Shown here: positions 27,100-35,712 of the stretch, piece by piece
Layout of the letters: each line of letters begins with the position of its first letter
Position numbering within the stretch: the stretch's first letter is position 1
From: Palsa-1392 sp963819975
GTDB lineage: Bacteria; Verrucomicrobiota; Verrucomicrobiia; Chthoniobacterales; UBA10450
Length of the DNA stretch: 64,000 bases
Assembly (NCBI GenBank): GCA_963819975.1
Contig: CAWFYE010000004.1
Span: forward strand, 414,265 to 478,264
Direction of reading: 5' to 3'
Notes under the pieces: generated by a model
What the model saw: the letters and a program-made list of their open reading frames with translations, nothing else
What the model was told of the DNA's origin: nothing
Database searches by the model: none
Program-made: the position numbers and the translations under genes

Positions 27100-27429
27100 T
27101 TAGGCGAGCGACTCGAGTCGACTGAGCAGATCCTTCTTGCTCGTCATGCCCGTGACCTGGTCGCGCAACTGGCCGTCCTTGAAGAGAAGGAGCGTCGGAA
27201 TCGCGCGAATGTTGTAGCGCGCCGACAAGCTCTGGTTGTGGTCGACGTTCACTTTCCCCACTTTGACCGAGCCCGCTTTTTCCTTCGCGATCTCGTCCAG
27301 GATCGGCGCAATCATTTTGCACGGACCGCACCATTCGGCCCAAAAATCGAGCAGCACGGCTTGTGTGCTCTTGGTCACTTCGTTGTCAAAATTTGCTTCG
27401 TCGATCGTTACGGCCGCGGAATTTTCCAT
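27100..27429 (-). CDS. trxA: Thioredoxin
   Basis: 109 residues from ATG 27429 (MENSAAVTIDEANFDNEV). The redox site is FWAEWCGPCKMIAPIL, and the cis-proline loop is RAIPTLLLFKDGQ, both standard. It reduces disulfides in cytoplasmic proteins such as ribonucleotide reductase and peroxiredoxins. A longer frame to 27525 was rejected because the added 32 residues do not resemble thioredoxins. It begins seven bases after the end of the proline-rich gene, so the two are probably cotranscribed. A near copy of the dispersed 9-mer (27098) touches its stop codon. Confidence 0.96.
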   Translation of the reverse strand: MENSAAVTIDEANFDNEVTKSTQAVLLDFWAEWCGPCKMIAPILDEIAKEKAGSVKVGKVNVDHNQSLSARYNIRAIPTLLLFKDGQLRDQVTGMTSKKDLLSRLESLA

Positions 27430-27436
27430 GATTTTT

Positions 27437-28174
27437 TTAAGAGAAATAAGTCCAGAGTTGAATGAGCAAGGTGAGCGCAGAAATGCCGAGCAAAGCCCAG
27501 CAGAGCGCTCTTGGCACCGATTCAACTAAGCCTTGCGCCGGCGGGTTGGCAACTGCCGGCGGCGTAGTCCGGATGACGGGCGCCGTCGCGACGCTGGCCG
27601 GCTGCACTCCCAATTTGACGGTCGCCTTGATCGGCGAATCTGCGATCCTTGCAGTTTCTTTTCGCGGTCCGGTGGGAGCGATGCTGCGACCGCCGGGCGG
27701 CTGGTTGACGCGTGGTAGGAACGGCCGGGGCGGTGCCGGCGGCTTTAGGCCAGAAGGCGGCGTTGTCGCGGGAGGGCCGGAGGACGGCGGCGCGCCGGAG
27801 GGTTTGAGACCACTTGGCGGTGACGGAGCCAGCGGCGGCCTGGCACCTGGTGGCGGCGGCGGACGAACCGCTCCGGCAGGAACGATCGGCGCCGGTGGCG
27901 CGCTGGAGGGCGGACGGGCGGGTGGCGTGCCTCCCGCGGGCGGCGCCGGTTTCAGGGCGCCCGCTGGCGGCGGCGGCCGGATCGAACCGGCGGATGGCGG
28001 ACGCATATTGGGTGGGGGTGGTTTCGCTCCAACTGGCGGTAGCGGAGGTTGCGGCCGGTTAGGCAAATTGATCCGAGTCGTTTCTTTTTCCACCGGCACA
28101 GTCGGCCGGTTCGTGGTGCGCGGAGGCAAAGTGATGCGCACGGTTTCTTTTTTCGGTTCGTTCAGATCGGCCAT
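27437..28174 (-). CDS. Proline-rich protein with C-terminal membrane anchor and KETxRI motifs
   Basis: 245 residues from ATG 28174 (MADLNEPKKETVRITLPPRT). A related motif recurs three times: KKETVRITLPP near residue 8, EKETTRINLPN near 29 and RKETARIADSP near 172. Between them runs about 130 residues of Pro/Gly/Ala low complexity (PPPPAGALKPAPPAGG and similar). The C-terminus (RALCWALLGISALTLLIQLWTYF) is one membrane helix, so the rest should face the cytoplasm as a tail-anchored protein. The repeated ETxRI could be a docking or phosphorylation site; that is inference. Probably an operon with trxA. Function unknown. Confidence 0.75.
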   Translation of the reverse strand: MADLNEPKKETVRITLPPRTTNRPTVPVEKETTRINLPNRPQPPLPPVGAKPPPPNMRPPSAGSIRPPPPAGALKPAPPAGGTPPARPPSSAPPAPIVPAGAVRPPPPPGARPPLAPSPPSGLKPSGAPPSSGPPATTPPSGLKPPAPPRPFLPRVNQPPGGRSIAPTGPRKETARIADSPIKATVKLGVQPASVATAPVIRTTPPAVANPPAQGLVESVPRALCWALLGISALTLLIQLWTYFS

Positions 28175-28253
28175 AACACTATGAGCTGCCCCCTCGGCGA
28201 AGACGGCAACGTGTCTCTCAAACCAACCCGGAGGTGTCAACCATCAATCGGGC

Positions 28254-29633
28254 TCAGGCGAGCAAATCATAGCCCCGGACTCCAAGAATTTTCCGCCTAA
28301 CGAATTGGCCGACCGGAGCGGCCGCTCCCAGGATGACTCGCGTGTCTACCTCGGGCGCGTCGGCTTCCGTCCGCGCAGCGAACGGTTGGTCGACAAGTAG
28401 TTTTAACTGGCAACCAACTTTTTCGGCCGCGATCTCGCGCGCGATCCTTTGCTGCAGCGTCATGGCCCGCCGAAAGCGGGCATTCTTTTGCGCGGAGGAA
28501 ATCTGCCCCGGCATTTTGGCGGCGCGCGAACCTTCCTCCTGCGAATATTTGAAAATCCCGAGCCGCTCGAAGCGGACCCGTTCGATGAACTCGAGGAGTG
28601 ATTCAAACTCCGCCTCCGTTTCGCCTGGAAATCCGACGATGAAAGTCGTGCGCAGGGCGATGCCGGGAACGCCAGACCTCAATCTAACGATCAGATCTTC
28701 GATATGGGCACGGGAAGTTTCGCGCCGCATCCGGCCGAGCATCCCTTCGTCGATATGCTGCAACGGCATGTCGACGTAGCGCGCGACTTTGTGGCATTGC
28801 GCGATCGTCTCGATCAGTTCGTCGCTCCAATGCGCGGGGTGGGTGTAAAGGAGGCGGACCCAGAAATCACCCTCGATTTCCTCGATCTCGCGCAGGAGCG
28901 CGGTCAGTGTTGGACCGCGTGAAGAATCGACCGGTTGGCGCGGCCCGGCTTTCGCAGTCCACAAATCCATCCCGTAGTAGGTGGTATCCTGGCTGATGAG
29001 GTTGATCTCCTTCACGCCCTCCGCGACGAGGCTTCGCATTTCCGCCAGGACCGAGGCGGGCGGACGGCTGCGATGCCGGCCGCGCATTTGTGGGATGACG
29101 CAGAAACTGCAGGGATGATTGCAACCCTCGGCGATCTTGAGGTAAACGCTGTGCGCCGGCGTGAGGCGAAAGCGCGGCGTATCCCAGTCGGGAATGTAGG
29201 TCGGGCGCGCGGTAACGAAATTCTCGCCAGGCTCTCCACCTTCCCTGACGACTCGTTCAACGATTGCGCCTAGTTCGCGCACCTGGTCGAGCCCGATAAA
29301 TGCATCAACTTCCGGCAGGGAGGCACGCAGCTCGGCGGCGAAGCGCTGCGACATGCAGCCACTCACGATCAGCTTTTGGTTAGGCCGTTTTCCGAGCCCG
29401 CGCTGCTCGTGCGCCTCGAGGATGGCCTCGATCGATTCGTCCTTCGCCGAATCGATGAAGGCGCAGGTGTTCACGACCAGGACATCGGCCTCGCTCGCGT
29501 CGGACGTGATTTGCATTCCGTGCTCCAAGACGCTCCCGAGCATGATCTCGGCATCGACCAGGTTCTTGGCGCAGCCGAGGCTAATCATTCCGACCTTCGT
29601 TAGGCCGGGTTGGGTTTCAGAAGTGCTATTCAA
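28254..29633 (-). CDS. rimO: Ribosomal protein S12 methylthiotransferase
   Basis: 459 residues. RimO adds a methylthio group to Asp of ribosomal protein S12 using two 4Fe-4S clusters and SAM. The N-terminal domain has ISLGCAKNLVDAEIM, VVNTCAFID and VSGCMSQRF, giving the three cluster cysteines. The radical-SAM site is AEGCNHPCSFCVIPQMRG (CxxxCxxC). A TRAM domain ends the protein. The start is TTG 29631-29633, overlapping the end of the rodZ-like gene; the next Met (in GMISLGC) would cut into the fold. Exact 9-mer copies lie near both ends (28295, 29597). Confidence 0.95.
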   Translation of the reverse strand: MNSTSETQPGLTKVGMISLGCAKNLVDAEIMLGSVLEHGMQITSDASEADVLVVNTCAFIDSAKDESIEAILEAHEQRGLGKRPNQKLIVSGCMSQRFAAELRASLPEVDAFIGLDQVRELGAIVERVVREGGEPGENFVTARPTYIPDWDTPRFRLTPAHSVYLKIAEGCNHPCSFCVIPQMRGRHRSRPPASVLAEMRSLVAEGVKEINLISQDTTYYGMDLWTAKAGPRQPVDSSRGPTLTALLREIEEIEGDFWVRLLYTHPAHWSDELIETIAQCHKVARYVDMPLQHIDEGMLGRMRRETSRAHIEDLIVRLRSGVPGIALRTTFIVGFPGETEAEFESLLEFIERVRFERLGIFKYSQEEGSRAAKMPGQISSAQKNARFRRAMTLQQRIAREIAAEKVGCQLKLLVDQPFAARTEADAPEVDTRVILGAAAPVGQFVRRKILGVRGYDLLA

Positions 29634-30498
29634 AGGTCACATCCGGGTCGCCCGCGGCGAGCGCCGCTCCGTTTTTCGTGATTTGGACCGCACTGCGCTC
29701 CAGCACCTTGATGGTCACGTGTCGTCCGAGAAAAGAAAGGGGGGGATCGGCAGGATCAAACCAGCCGTTGAAGGCCGGTTGGGTCTGGCCCTCGATCGTA
29801 ACTCGCAGAAAAGTTTTTTGCACCGGCGTGATCTGCACGCGATTGGGGAGCGGCGGCGTGGGAACGCTTGCCATATCCTCGGGATGGACGGGCTCAGCCC
29901 GGCGCACCTCGGGTTCGGTGGCCGCGGGTGCCGCGACAGGCGCTCCTGGTGTCGGCGCGGGCGCGACCGTCACGCGCGCCTCACTCGCCGGTGTGCTTTC
30001 TACCGGGAGAGCGCGCGGCGCGATGATCTTTTCGACCGGCGTTGTGGAAGGAGATGGACTCGCGGAAGCAACCGCACGAGACGACTGCGTCGGGGTGATG
30101 CGCTGGATGTCGAGCAGGAGCTTGACCAGATACAAGCCGAAGACGAGCACCGCGACGGCGATAATGAAGGGAAGAAGCGCGGGCCGTTTCGCCGGCTGCC
30201 GGCGCACGATCGGCGGAGGCGCGGAGGCCGGTGCATCCTGCAGGTAAGAGTAGCCGTCGACGCTCACCTCGCGCGAGGTTTCGAAGGCGTCGAGATAAGG
30301 CGACACGTCGACCTCCAGATATTTGCCGTAGATAAGAAGGAAACCTTTCGCGTAGGCGAGGCTGGAGAAGCTGGAAAAATCCTCGGCTTCGATTTCCTGG
30401 AGACGGGAAGCGCGGATCTTGGTCACACGAGCCGCTTCCTCGAGAGTAACCTTCTTCTTGAGACGAGCCTCTTGTAATTTTTTGCCGAGCGGTTCCAT
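29626..30498 (-). CDS. RodZ-like helix-turn-helix membrane protein
   Basis: 290 residues from ATG 30498 (MEPLGKKLQEARLKKKVTLEE). An N-terminal Cro-like HTH_25 domain (residues 1-70, AARVTKIRASRLQEIE and LAYAKGFLLIYGKYL) is followed by one membrane helix (ALLPFIIAVAVLVFGLYLV, about 128-146). Then come a Pro/Ala-rich periplasmic linker and a DUF4115 beta domain (TFLRVTIEGQTQPAFNGW). This is the layout of RodZ, which links MreB to the cell-wall machinery. It sits between ftsK and rimO, 13 bases from ftsK and overlapping rimO by eight, so the three are one transcript. Confidence 0.87.
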   Translation of the reverse strand: MEPLGKKLQEARLKKKVTLEEAARVTKIRASRLQEIEAEDFSSFSSLAYAKGFLLIYGKYLEVDVSPYLDAFETSREVSVDGYSYLQDAPASAPPPIVRRQPAKRPALLPFIIAVAVLVFGLYLVKLLLDIQRITPTQSSRAVASASPSPSTTPVEKIIAPRALPVESTPASEARVTVAPAPTPGAPVAAPAATEPEVRRAEPVHPEDMASVPTPPLPNRVQITPVQKTFLRVTIEGQTQPAFNGWFDPADPPLSFLGRHVTIKVLERSAVQITKNGAALAAGDPDVTFE

Positions 30499-30511
30499 CG
30501 GAGCGGCGGGA

Positions 30512-32980
30512 TCAGACGGCGGCGTCGAGATCGACGAGAATCTCACGCGGCTTTGCGCCTTCGCCGGGGCCCAATATGCCGCGCTGCTCCAGAATATCAA
30601 CGATCCGGGCCGCGCGGGTGTAACCGAGGCGGAGACGGCGTTGCAGGAGCGAAGTGGAGGCGCGCTTTTCCTGGCGGATAATTTCCAGACATTTCTCGAC
30701 CAGTTCTTCGTCTTGGTCGGTTACGTCCTCGCCTGCCTCCCCGCTGTCGGCGCTCGAAATCTTTTCGTGGATCGCCATGTCGTAGGCGGCGGGGCTTTGC
30801 GCAGAAACAAAATCGACCAGGCGATGAATTTCCTCGTCGGTCACGAGCACGCCCTGGGCACGGATGAGACGCGACGTGCTCGGCGGCAGATAAAGCATAT
30901 CGCCTTGGCCTAGCAATCGGTCGGCGCCGTTCTCGTCGAGGATGACGCGGCTGTCGATTTTCGAGGCGACCTGAAATGCGATCCGGCTCGGGATGTTCGC
31001 CTTGATCACGCCGGTGATGACGTCGGCCCGCGGCGTCTGGGTCGCGACGATAATGTGGATCCCGGCGGCGCGCGCCATCTGCGTGATGCGCGCGATCGCG
31101 CTCTCGACATCGGCCGGCGCGGTCTGCATGAGGTCGGCCAATTCGTCGATGATCACGACGATGTATGGGAGTTTGTCCGGAATGATCGGCTCGTCATCGC
31201 GCGGGACGGCGATCCGTTTGGCTGCGGCCGTGTCGGCCGCATCCCCGCGCGAGCTTGCAGCCTCGTCGCTCTCTGCGGGCGACACGCCGGCCCCTACATC
31301 CCCATCCAGTTCCTTCTGGGTTTTTTTGGCGGGCCGTGCGTTGAAGCCGGTAATGTTGCGGACGCCGGTCTTGGCGAAAATCTTGTAGCGATTTTCCATC
31401 TCGAGAATCACGTGCCGGAGGGCGAGGAGGACCTTCTTCGGATCGGTCACGACCGGGATGATGAGATGGGGCAGATCGTTATAGACCTGCATCTCGACCA
31501 CCTTGGGATCGATCATGATGAAGCGCAGCTCTTCGGGCGTGAAGCGGTAAAGCATGCTCGCGATAAGCGCGTTAATGCAGACGCTTTTCCCGCTCCCGGT
31601 GGTGCCCGCGACGAGGAGGTGCGGCATCTGTGCGAGATCGGCGATGATCGTTTTGCCGTAAACGTCTTTGCCGAGCGCGATCGGAAGCTTGGCGGTGCTG
31701 GCGTGCCAATCCTCCGATTGCAGCAGCTCGCGCAACGTCACTTTGACTTTGCGGCTGTTGGCCAGCTCGATCCCGACCGTGTCCTTGCCCGGAATCGGTG
31801 CCAGGATGTTGATCCGCTCGGCGCGAGTGGCCCGGGCCAGGTCGCGCTCAAGACTAACGATCTTATCCACCCGCACGCCTTTCGCGGGATAGACTTCGTA
31901 GCGGGTAATGGTCGGGCCTTTGGTAATGTCGCCGGCCGCGACCTGAATTCCGAACTGGCCTAACGTCTCGATAAGGGTCCGCTGAATTTCCTCCAACTCT
32001 GCCGGATCGGTCGCGACCCGGCCTTCGCTGTCGTGTTCCTCTAGGAGATCGAGGCCGGGTAGCTCGTAGTTCTCGCCCTCCCAATCTTTCGCAGTCGTCA
32101 GGGCGAGAGCCGGCTTCGGTTTCGAGCCCCGCTTCAGCTCGGCGAGGGAAGGCTTTTTGCGCGGCGGCACCACCTCTTCTGGCAGCGCGGTCGTATCAAC
32201 GACTTTTGGTTCGGGGCGGTTGGCGAACTCCTCCAGCAACACATCCGGATCCAGTTCGCTTTTGGGAACCGGGGCGCCCTTCTTGCGGAGTTTTTTCTCG
32301 ATCGCCCGCTGTTGCTTGGTGATCTGCTGCTGACTGATCTCGAGCTGGCCTTTCAAGTCCGCTTTCCGCATCCGGCGATGGAGCAGCCAGAGTCTGAACG
32401 CGACAAAGCCGCGCCGGAGCGCGAGGACGCTTTGCCTAACGAGATAGATCGGCCGCAGGCCGGTCATCAGAATCAAACTCGTGACGTAAATGCCGCCAAG
32501 AACGATGACCGAGCCCTTCCCCATCGCATAACGAAAGATATGCCGGCCAAAGAAGTAGCCGACCCAGCCGCCCGGGCCCTGGATCTTGAAAGCGCGCCGC
32601 CAGTCGTGCAAAAACCATGGCTGCAAATGAAGGAGGCAGGCGCCGGAGGCGATAAAGAGAATGATCCAGCCGAGGCGGCGGCTCACTTTCAACTCGCCGT
32701 GAAATAATTTCGCGCCGCCGAATCCGAGGAGCGTCGCCGCCAGCAGATAAGAAGCGGCCCCAATCAAGAAATAACAGAGTCCGGCCACGATCGCGCCGAG
32801 TGGTCCGAGGAAATTCTGGGCCGGCCGGTTTGGGGCCGAGGTGGTGTTGAGGAGCGGGAACCAAGTCGGGATGTCTTTCGGGACGTAGGAGATCAGGGCA
32901 AGGAAGAGCAACGTCCCAGTCCCGAGAAGGATGAGGGCGTAGACTTCATTCCATGCATTGTGCTGAGAGCGTTTGGCCAC
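30512..32980 (-). CDS. ftsK: DNA translocase FtsK/SpoIIIE
   Basis: 822 residues from GTG 32980. Four N-terminal membrane helices anchor it at the septum. A charged linker is followed by the motor: GPTITRYEVYPAKGVRVDKI, Walker A AGTTGSGKSVCINAL near residue 460, and Walker B LPYIVVIIDELADLMQ. The last 65 residues are the gamma winged helix (LVEKCLEIIRQEKRASTSLL, RLRLGYTRAARIVDILEQRG) that reads KOPS-type polarity sites. Between GFNARPAKK and the Walker B strand is an extra Ala/Asp/Ser-rich insert of about 40 residues absent from typical FtsK. It pumps chromosome ends to the dif site before division. Confidence 0.96.
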   Translation of the reverse strand: MAKRSQHNAWNEVYALILLGTGTLLFLALISYVPKDIPTWFPLLNTTSAPNRPAQNFLGPLGAIVAGLCYFLIGAASYLLAATLLGFGGAKLFHGELKVSRRLGWIILFIASGACLLHLQPWFLHDWRRAFKIQGPGGWVGYFFGRHIFRYAMGKGSVIVLGGIYVTSLILMTGLRPIYLVRQSVLALRRGFVAFRLWLLHRRMRKADLKGQLEISQQQITKQQRAIEKKLRKKGAPVPKSELDPDVLLEEFANRPEPKVVDTTALPEEVVPPRKKPSLAELKRGSKPKPALALTTAKDWEGENYELPGLDLLEEHDSEGRVATDPAELEEIQRTLIETLGQFGIQVAAGDITKGPTITRYEVYPAKGVRVDKIVSLERDLARATRAERINILAPIPGKDTVGIELANSRKVKVTLRELLQSEDWHASTAKLPIALGKDVYGKTIIADLAQMPHLLVAGTTGSGKSVCINALIASMLYRFTPEELRFIMIDPKVVEMQVYNDLPHLIIPVVTDPKKVLLALRHVILEMENRYKIFAKTGVRNITGFNARPAKKTQKELDGDVGAGVSPAESDEAASSRGDAADTAAAKRIAVPRDDEPIIPDKLPYIVVIIDELADLMQTAPADVESAIARITQMARAAGIHIIVATQTPRADVITGVIKANIPSRIAFQVASKIDSRVILDENGADRLLGQGDMLYLPPSTSRLIRAQGVLVTDEEIHRLVDFVSAQSPAAYDMAIHEKISSADSGEAGEDVTDQDEELVEKCLEIIRQEKRASTSLLQRRLRLGYTRAARIVDILEQRGILGPGEGAKPREILVDLDAAV

Positions 32981-33073
32981 CGCGCCTCATAGTAGCCGTC
33001 GCCCTGCCGCTTTCAATGAATTGTCGCGCCGCGGCAGCATCCCTGTCCGGGGAGCGCGGGCGCCCCGCCCGCA

Positions 33074-33097
33074 CCGTTCGGCGCTCTCGCCGAACGG
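33074..33097. repeat. Perfect GC-rich hairpin upstream of ftsK
   Basis: CCGTTCGGCG (33074-33083) pairs perfectly with CGCCGAACGG (33088-33097) across a CTCT loop. It is preceded by a second GC palindrome-like tract (GCGCGGGCGCCCCGCCCGC) at about 33054-33072. It lies in the 213-base gap between the divergent ftsK and TIM-barrel genes. There is no T-tract, so it is not a classical terminator; a REP-like dispersed element or a cruciform is more likely. Confidence 0.55.
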
Positions 33098-33193
33098 CTA
33101 CCCTCAATGGCCACGCGCGACCGAATGAACTTTTCGTTGCGAGCCCGGTCGAAGATGGCGAGAGCAATCTCCGCCCTCCCTTCGCCACACACC

Positions 33194-34183
33194 ATGAAAC
33201 CAAACCTTCTCCGCATCTCGATACTCGCCCTCGCCGCTGCCATTTCTGCCACCGCGAGCTCAGCATCCGACCAAACCAAGCGCCCGGCCGGCTTGATCGA
33301 ACTCGACCGCGGCTGGACCAATCCCCATGTCCAGGGCGTCCGGATCCGCCTGGGCTGGTCCGACATTCAGCCGAAGAGCGCGACCGAATACGATTGGTCG
33401 CTGATCGATTCCGCGATCGCGAGCGCGCAAAAGAATCACAAGCTCCTCGGCCTCTCCGTGGCGATGCTCGGCCGGAAAGAAGGGGGTGGGCGGAACGCGA
33501 TCCCCGGTTGGCTGACTGCGAAACAATATTCGCTGCCCGTGACTCGGAGCGGCAACAAGCGCTCCATCATCCTGCCGTGGGATCCCGACGTGCAACCGGC
33601 GCTCCTCGCCTTCGTGAAAGCACTCTGCGCGCACATCGATGGCAAAGTCGATTACCTCGCCATGGGCGGTCTCGGCGCCGTCATCGAGAGCTACATCTGC
33701 CGCGATCCCGCCACCATCGGGCTCACCATGGATGAAGCGGTCGCGAAATGGACCGCGAGCTGCAATGCCATCATCGAAGCCCACGCCCAGAACCTGCATT
33801 CCACCCCGTTCATTTTCACAGCGGGCAAGCCGTTCAGAGGCCGTCCCGGCGTGCAGGCGCTGGAGCGCGTGGTCAGCGCCGCGGCGAAGAAATACCCCGG
33901 CCGCTTTGGCATCATGAATTGCACGCTCAACGCCCATTCCGCTCCTCAATATCCGCCTAACGCACTTGTCCGGGAATTCCACGAGACCAACCCGGTCGGC
34001 CTACAATTCCTCACTTCCACGGAAGGCTTCGGCAACCACGACCTTGGCGGCACACTCGCGCAAGCGCTCGACGCCGGCATCGCCCTCCACGCGCAATACG
34101 TCGAGGTTTATTCCAAGGACGCCGACGACCCCGCCAACGCCGCCACCCTGGAAACCTACGCGGAGAAATTAAGAGCGAAGTGA
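33194..34183 (+). CDS. Secreted TIM-barrel (beta-galactosidase-like) protein
   Basis: 329 residues from ATG 33194, signal peptide MKPNLLRISILALAAAISATASSA. The mature part begins with GLIELDRGWTNPHVQGVRIRLGWSDIQP and TEYDWSLIDSAIASAQKNHKLLGLSV, which resembles the first strands of GH42-like and other clan-A glycosidases (the 'W..iqp....ydW..ID' pattern). Candidate catalytic Glu residues are in GAVIESYI and LTSTEGFG; I cannot confirm them. It is predicted exported. It stands alone between ftsK (divergent) and the broken peroxidase region. Family assignment is tentative. Confidence 0.7.
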   Translation: MKPNLLRISILALAAAISATASSASDQTKRPAGLIELDRGWTNPHVQGVRIRLGWSDIQPKSATEYDWSLIDSAIASAQKNHKLLGLSVAMLGRKEGGGRNAIPGWLTAKQYSLPVTRSGNKRSIILPWDPDVQPALLAFVKALCAHIDGKVDYLAMGGLGAVIESYICRDPATIGLTMDEAVAKWTASCNAIIEAHAQNLHSTPFIFTAGKPFRGRPGVQALERVVSAAAKKYPGRFGIMNCTLNAHSAPQYPPNALVREFHETNPVGLQFLTSTEGFGNHDLGGTLAQALDAGIALHAQYVEVYSKDADDPANAATLETYAEKLRAK

Positions 34184-34212
34184 CGAGCGACTCGGCAAAC
34201 GAATGACCAAGG

Positions 34213-34353
34213 CTACTCCGCGAGTGGCTGGAGTTCGCCCAGCATGGTCGGGATAAGCTCCGACACGGTCGGGTGAATGTGTGGTCGTTTAGGCGGATGG
34301 CTGGAGTTCGCCCAGCATGGTCGGGAAAACCTCGACACGGTCCGGTGAACGTG
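34213..34353 (-). repeat. Detached, tandemly duplicated 3' end of a flavin disulfide reductase gene
   Basis: Copy 1 (34225-34281, stop TAG 34213-34215) encodes HIHPTVSELIPTMLGELQP followed by LAE-stop, the usual last residues of mercuric-reductase-like enzymes. Copy 2 (34298-34353) is a diverged duplicate 72-73 bases away with one base deleted; it is used in another frame as the end of the truncated peroxidase (VFPTMLGELQPSA). The reductase at 35713-37110 lacks this ending although it retains the preceding APYTLIQRAM. Its normal 3' end thus lies about 1.4 kb downstream, beyond the peroxidase gene. Confidence 0.75.
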
Positions 34354-35625
34354 CATTGCGCCGGATGTTGAGCGAAGCGAGATCGAATCCGCCGGCACCG
34401 GGAGGGCCGAAGAGGAAGTTGCGCAATCCATCGACGATGTAGCTATCGACCCGCTGATCCACCTGGCTGGCCAGCCCGCGCAGGTAGCATTCAATCCCCG
34501 GCCCGCTCACTTCCAGCGGATTAAAGAACGCCATCGAAAGATCGAGCCCGCCGATTGACTGGCCATTGCCATCGAGGCGCTGGAGCACGGGCGAGAGCAG
34601 CGTATGCCCGACCCGATAGGCGCCGGTCGAGAACGCATTCTCAATCCAGCGTCGACATCGGGATCATAACCGGTGTAAAGCGGGAGCGCGTTCTTGCCCA
34701 GGAGCATCGGCAGGAAATCGCGGTAAGTCACGATCTGAATCTCCGCTCCGACCACGGCGCGGGCGCGATAATAGATGCCGTCGTCATCGAGCTGAGGCTG
34801 CTGCGCCTTGATTTTGGCAGCCCAGTAGTTGTGCTCGCGCACGAAAAGCGTGTGCATCACCGTCAGGCCTACCTGTTCATTCGAGCGCACATCGCCAGCG
34901 AGGAAATAGCCGGCGGAAGTGTCTGGCAGGTTCGGGAAGCCGTGCTCGTTGTAGGGCAACAAATTGCCCTCGCTCGTCTTCATCTCGCCCGAGCCATCGA
35001 GCTTCCGCAGCTCCAGCGCGCGCGCGTCGTCCGAGCCATAGACCTGCGAGGCATCGATGTAAGCCGTGTTCACGTTAATCTGCTCGCGGATGCCGTTGAT
35101 CATCTGGTAGAGCGAGCGATCCAACTCGATCACCTTCGTGCCCGTGCCATCCGGGTCGAACGAAGCATCGCCCTGCGGCACCGGGATATCGAAAGGCTCC
35201 AGCGGATCGATCGAAGGCGTCAGATCCAGGTCGTGATCGACGAATTGACCCCATTGCCAGAGATAATCCGACGAGTTGATCGGACTCGGGATCAACTCCG
35301 GCTGCGCCACCACGAGGTTGCTGATGAGGCGTGCGCTCGGCTCATCCGGAGCGGCGGGCGAGCCCACTCCATCGGCGTAGGCGATCGTCGTGTGACGCAG
35401 GAGCGCGGTATTGGCCGCGCCGCGCGATCCGTCGATTGGGTTATTGCCCGATCCATCGATCGAGCGGAATTCATTCGGATACGTCGCCGGTGCACTGGAC
35501 GTCGCCGCCTTTTCCGGGGCACGAATGGTGGACGCTTCAACAGCGGGGACATCGAATGGACCCGCCGCGTAGAGAGCGGATCCAGAGGTGCAGACGAGAA
35601 CGCAGAGTAGTTTTGTAAGATGCAT
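34289..35625 (-). pseudogene. Animal-type heme peroxidase, frameshifted and 3'-truncated
   Basis: Signal peptide MHLTKLLCVLVCTSGSALYA, then an animal heme peroxidase (peroxinectin/cyclooxygenase-like) domain: DYLWQWGQFVDHDLDLTPS with the distal His, NVNTAYIDASQVYGSD, and LFVREHNYWA. The frame breaks at about 34641-34650: after GYDPDVDAG a base is missing, and the correct reading (IENAFSTGAYRVGHTLLSP, then LQRLDGNGQ) continues in the next frame to FGPPGAGGFDLASLNIRR. There the gene runs into duplicated reductase 3' sequence, so the rest of the domain is lost. A secreted peroxidase would need a heme maturation route; none is visible. The frameshift could be a sequencing error, but the missing end is not. 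Confidence 0.8.
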
Positions 35626-35712
35626 GAGGTGATGGTCGGTTGGCCGTGGCTAGTTATTGAGTGGGCCGCACTCTAGTCAGAAGGGCCTCGCAGTGACCAA
35701 CCAGAAAAGGTT

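Noticed and set aside
26284..27465. 393-codon plus-strand frame across the transporter and thioredoxin genes
   Set aside because: It spans two real minus-strand genes and their gap with Arg/Asp-rich low-information sequence.
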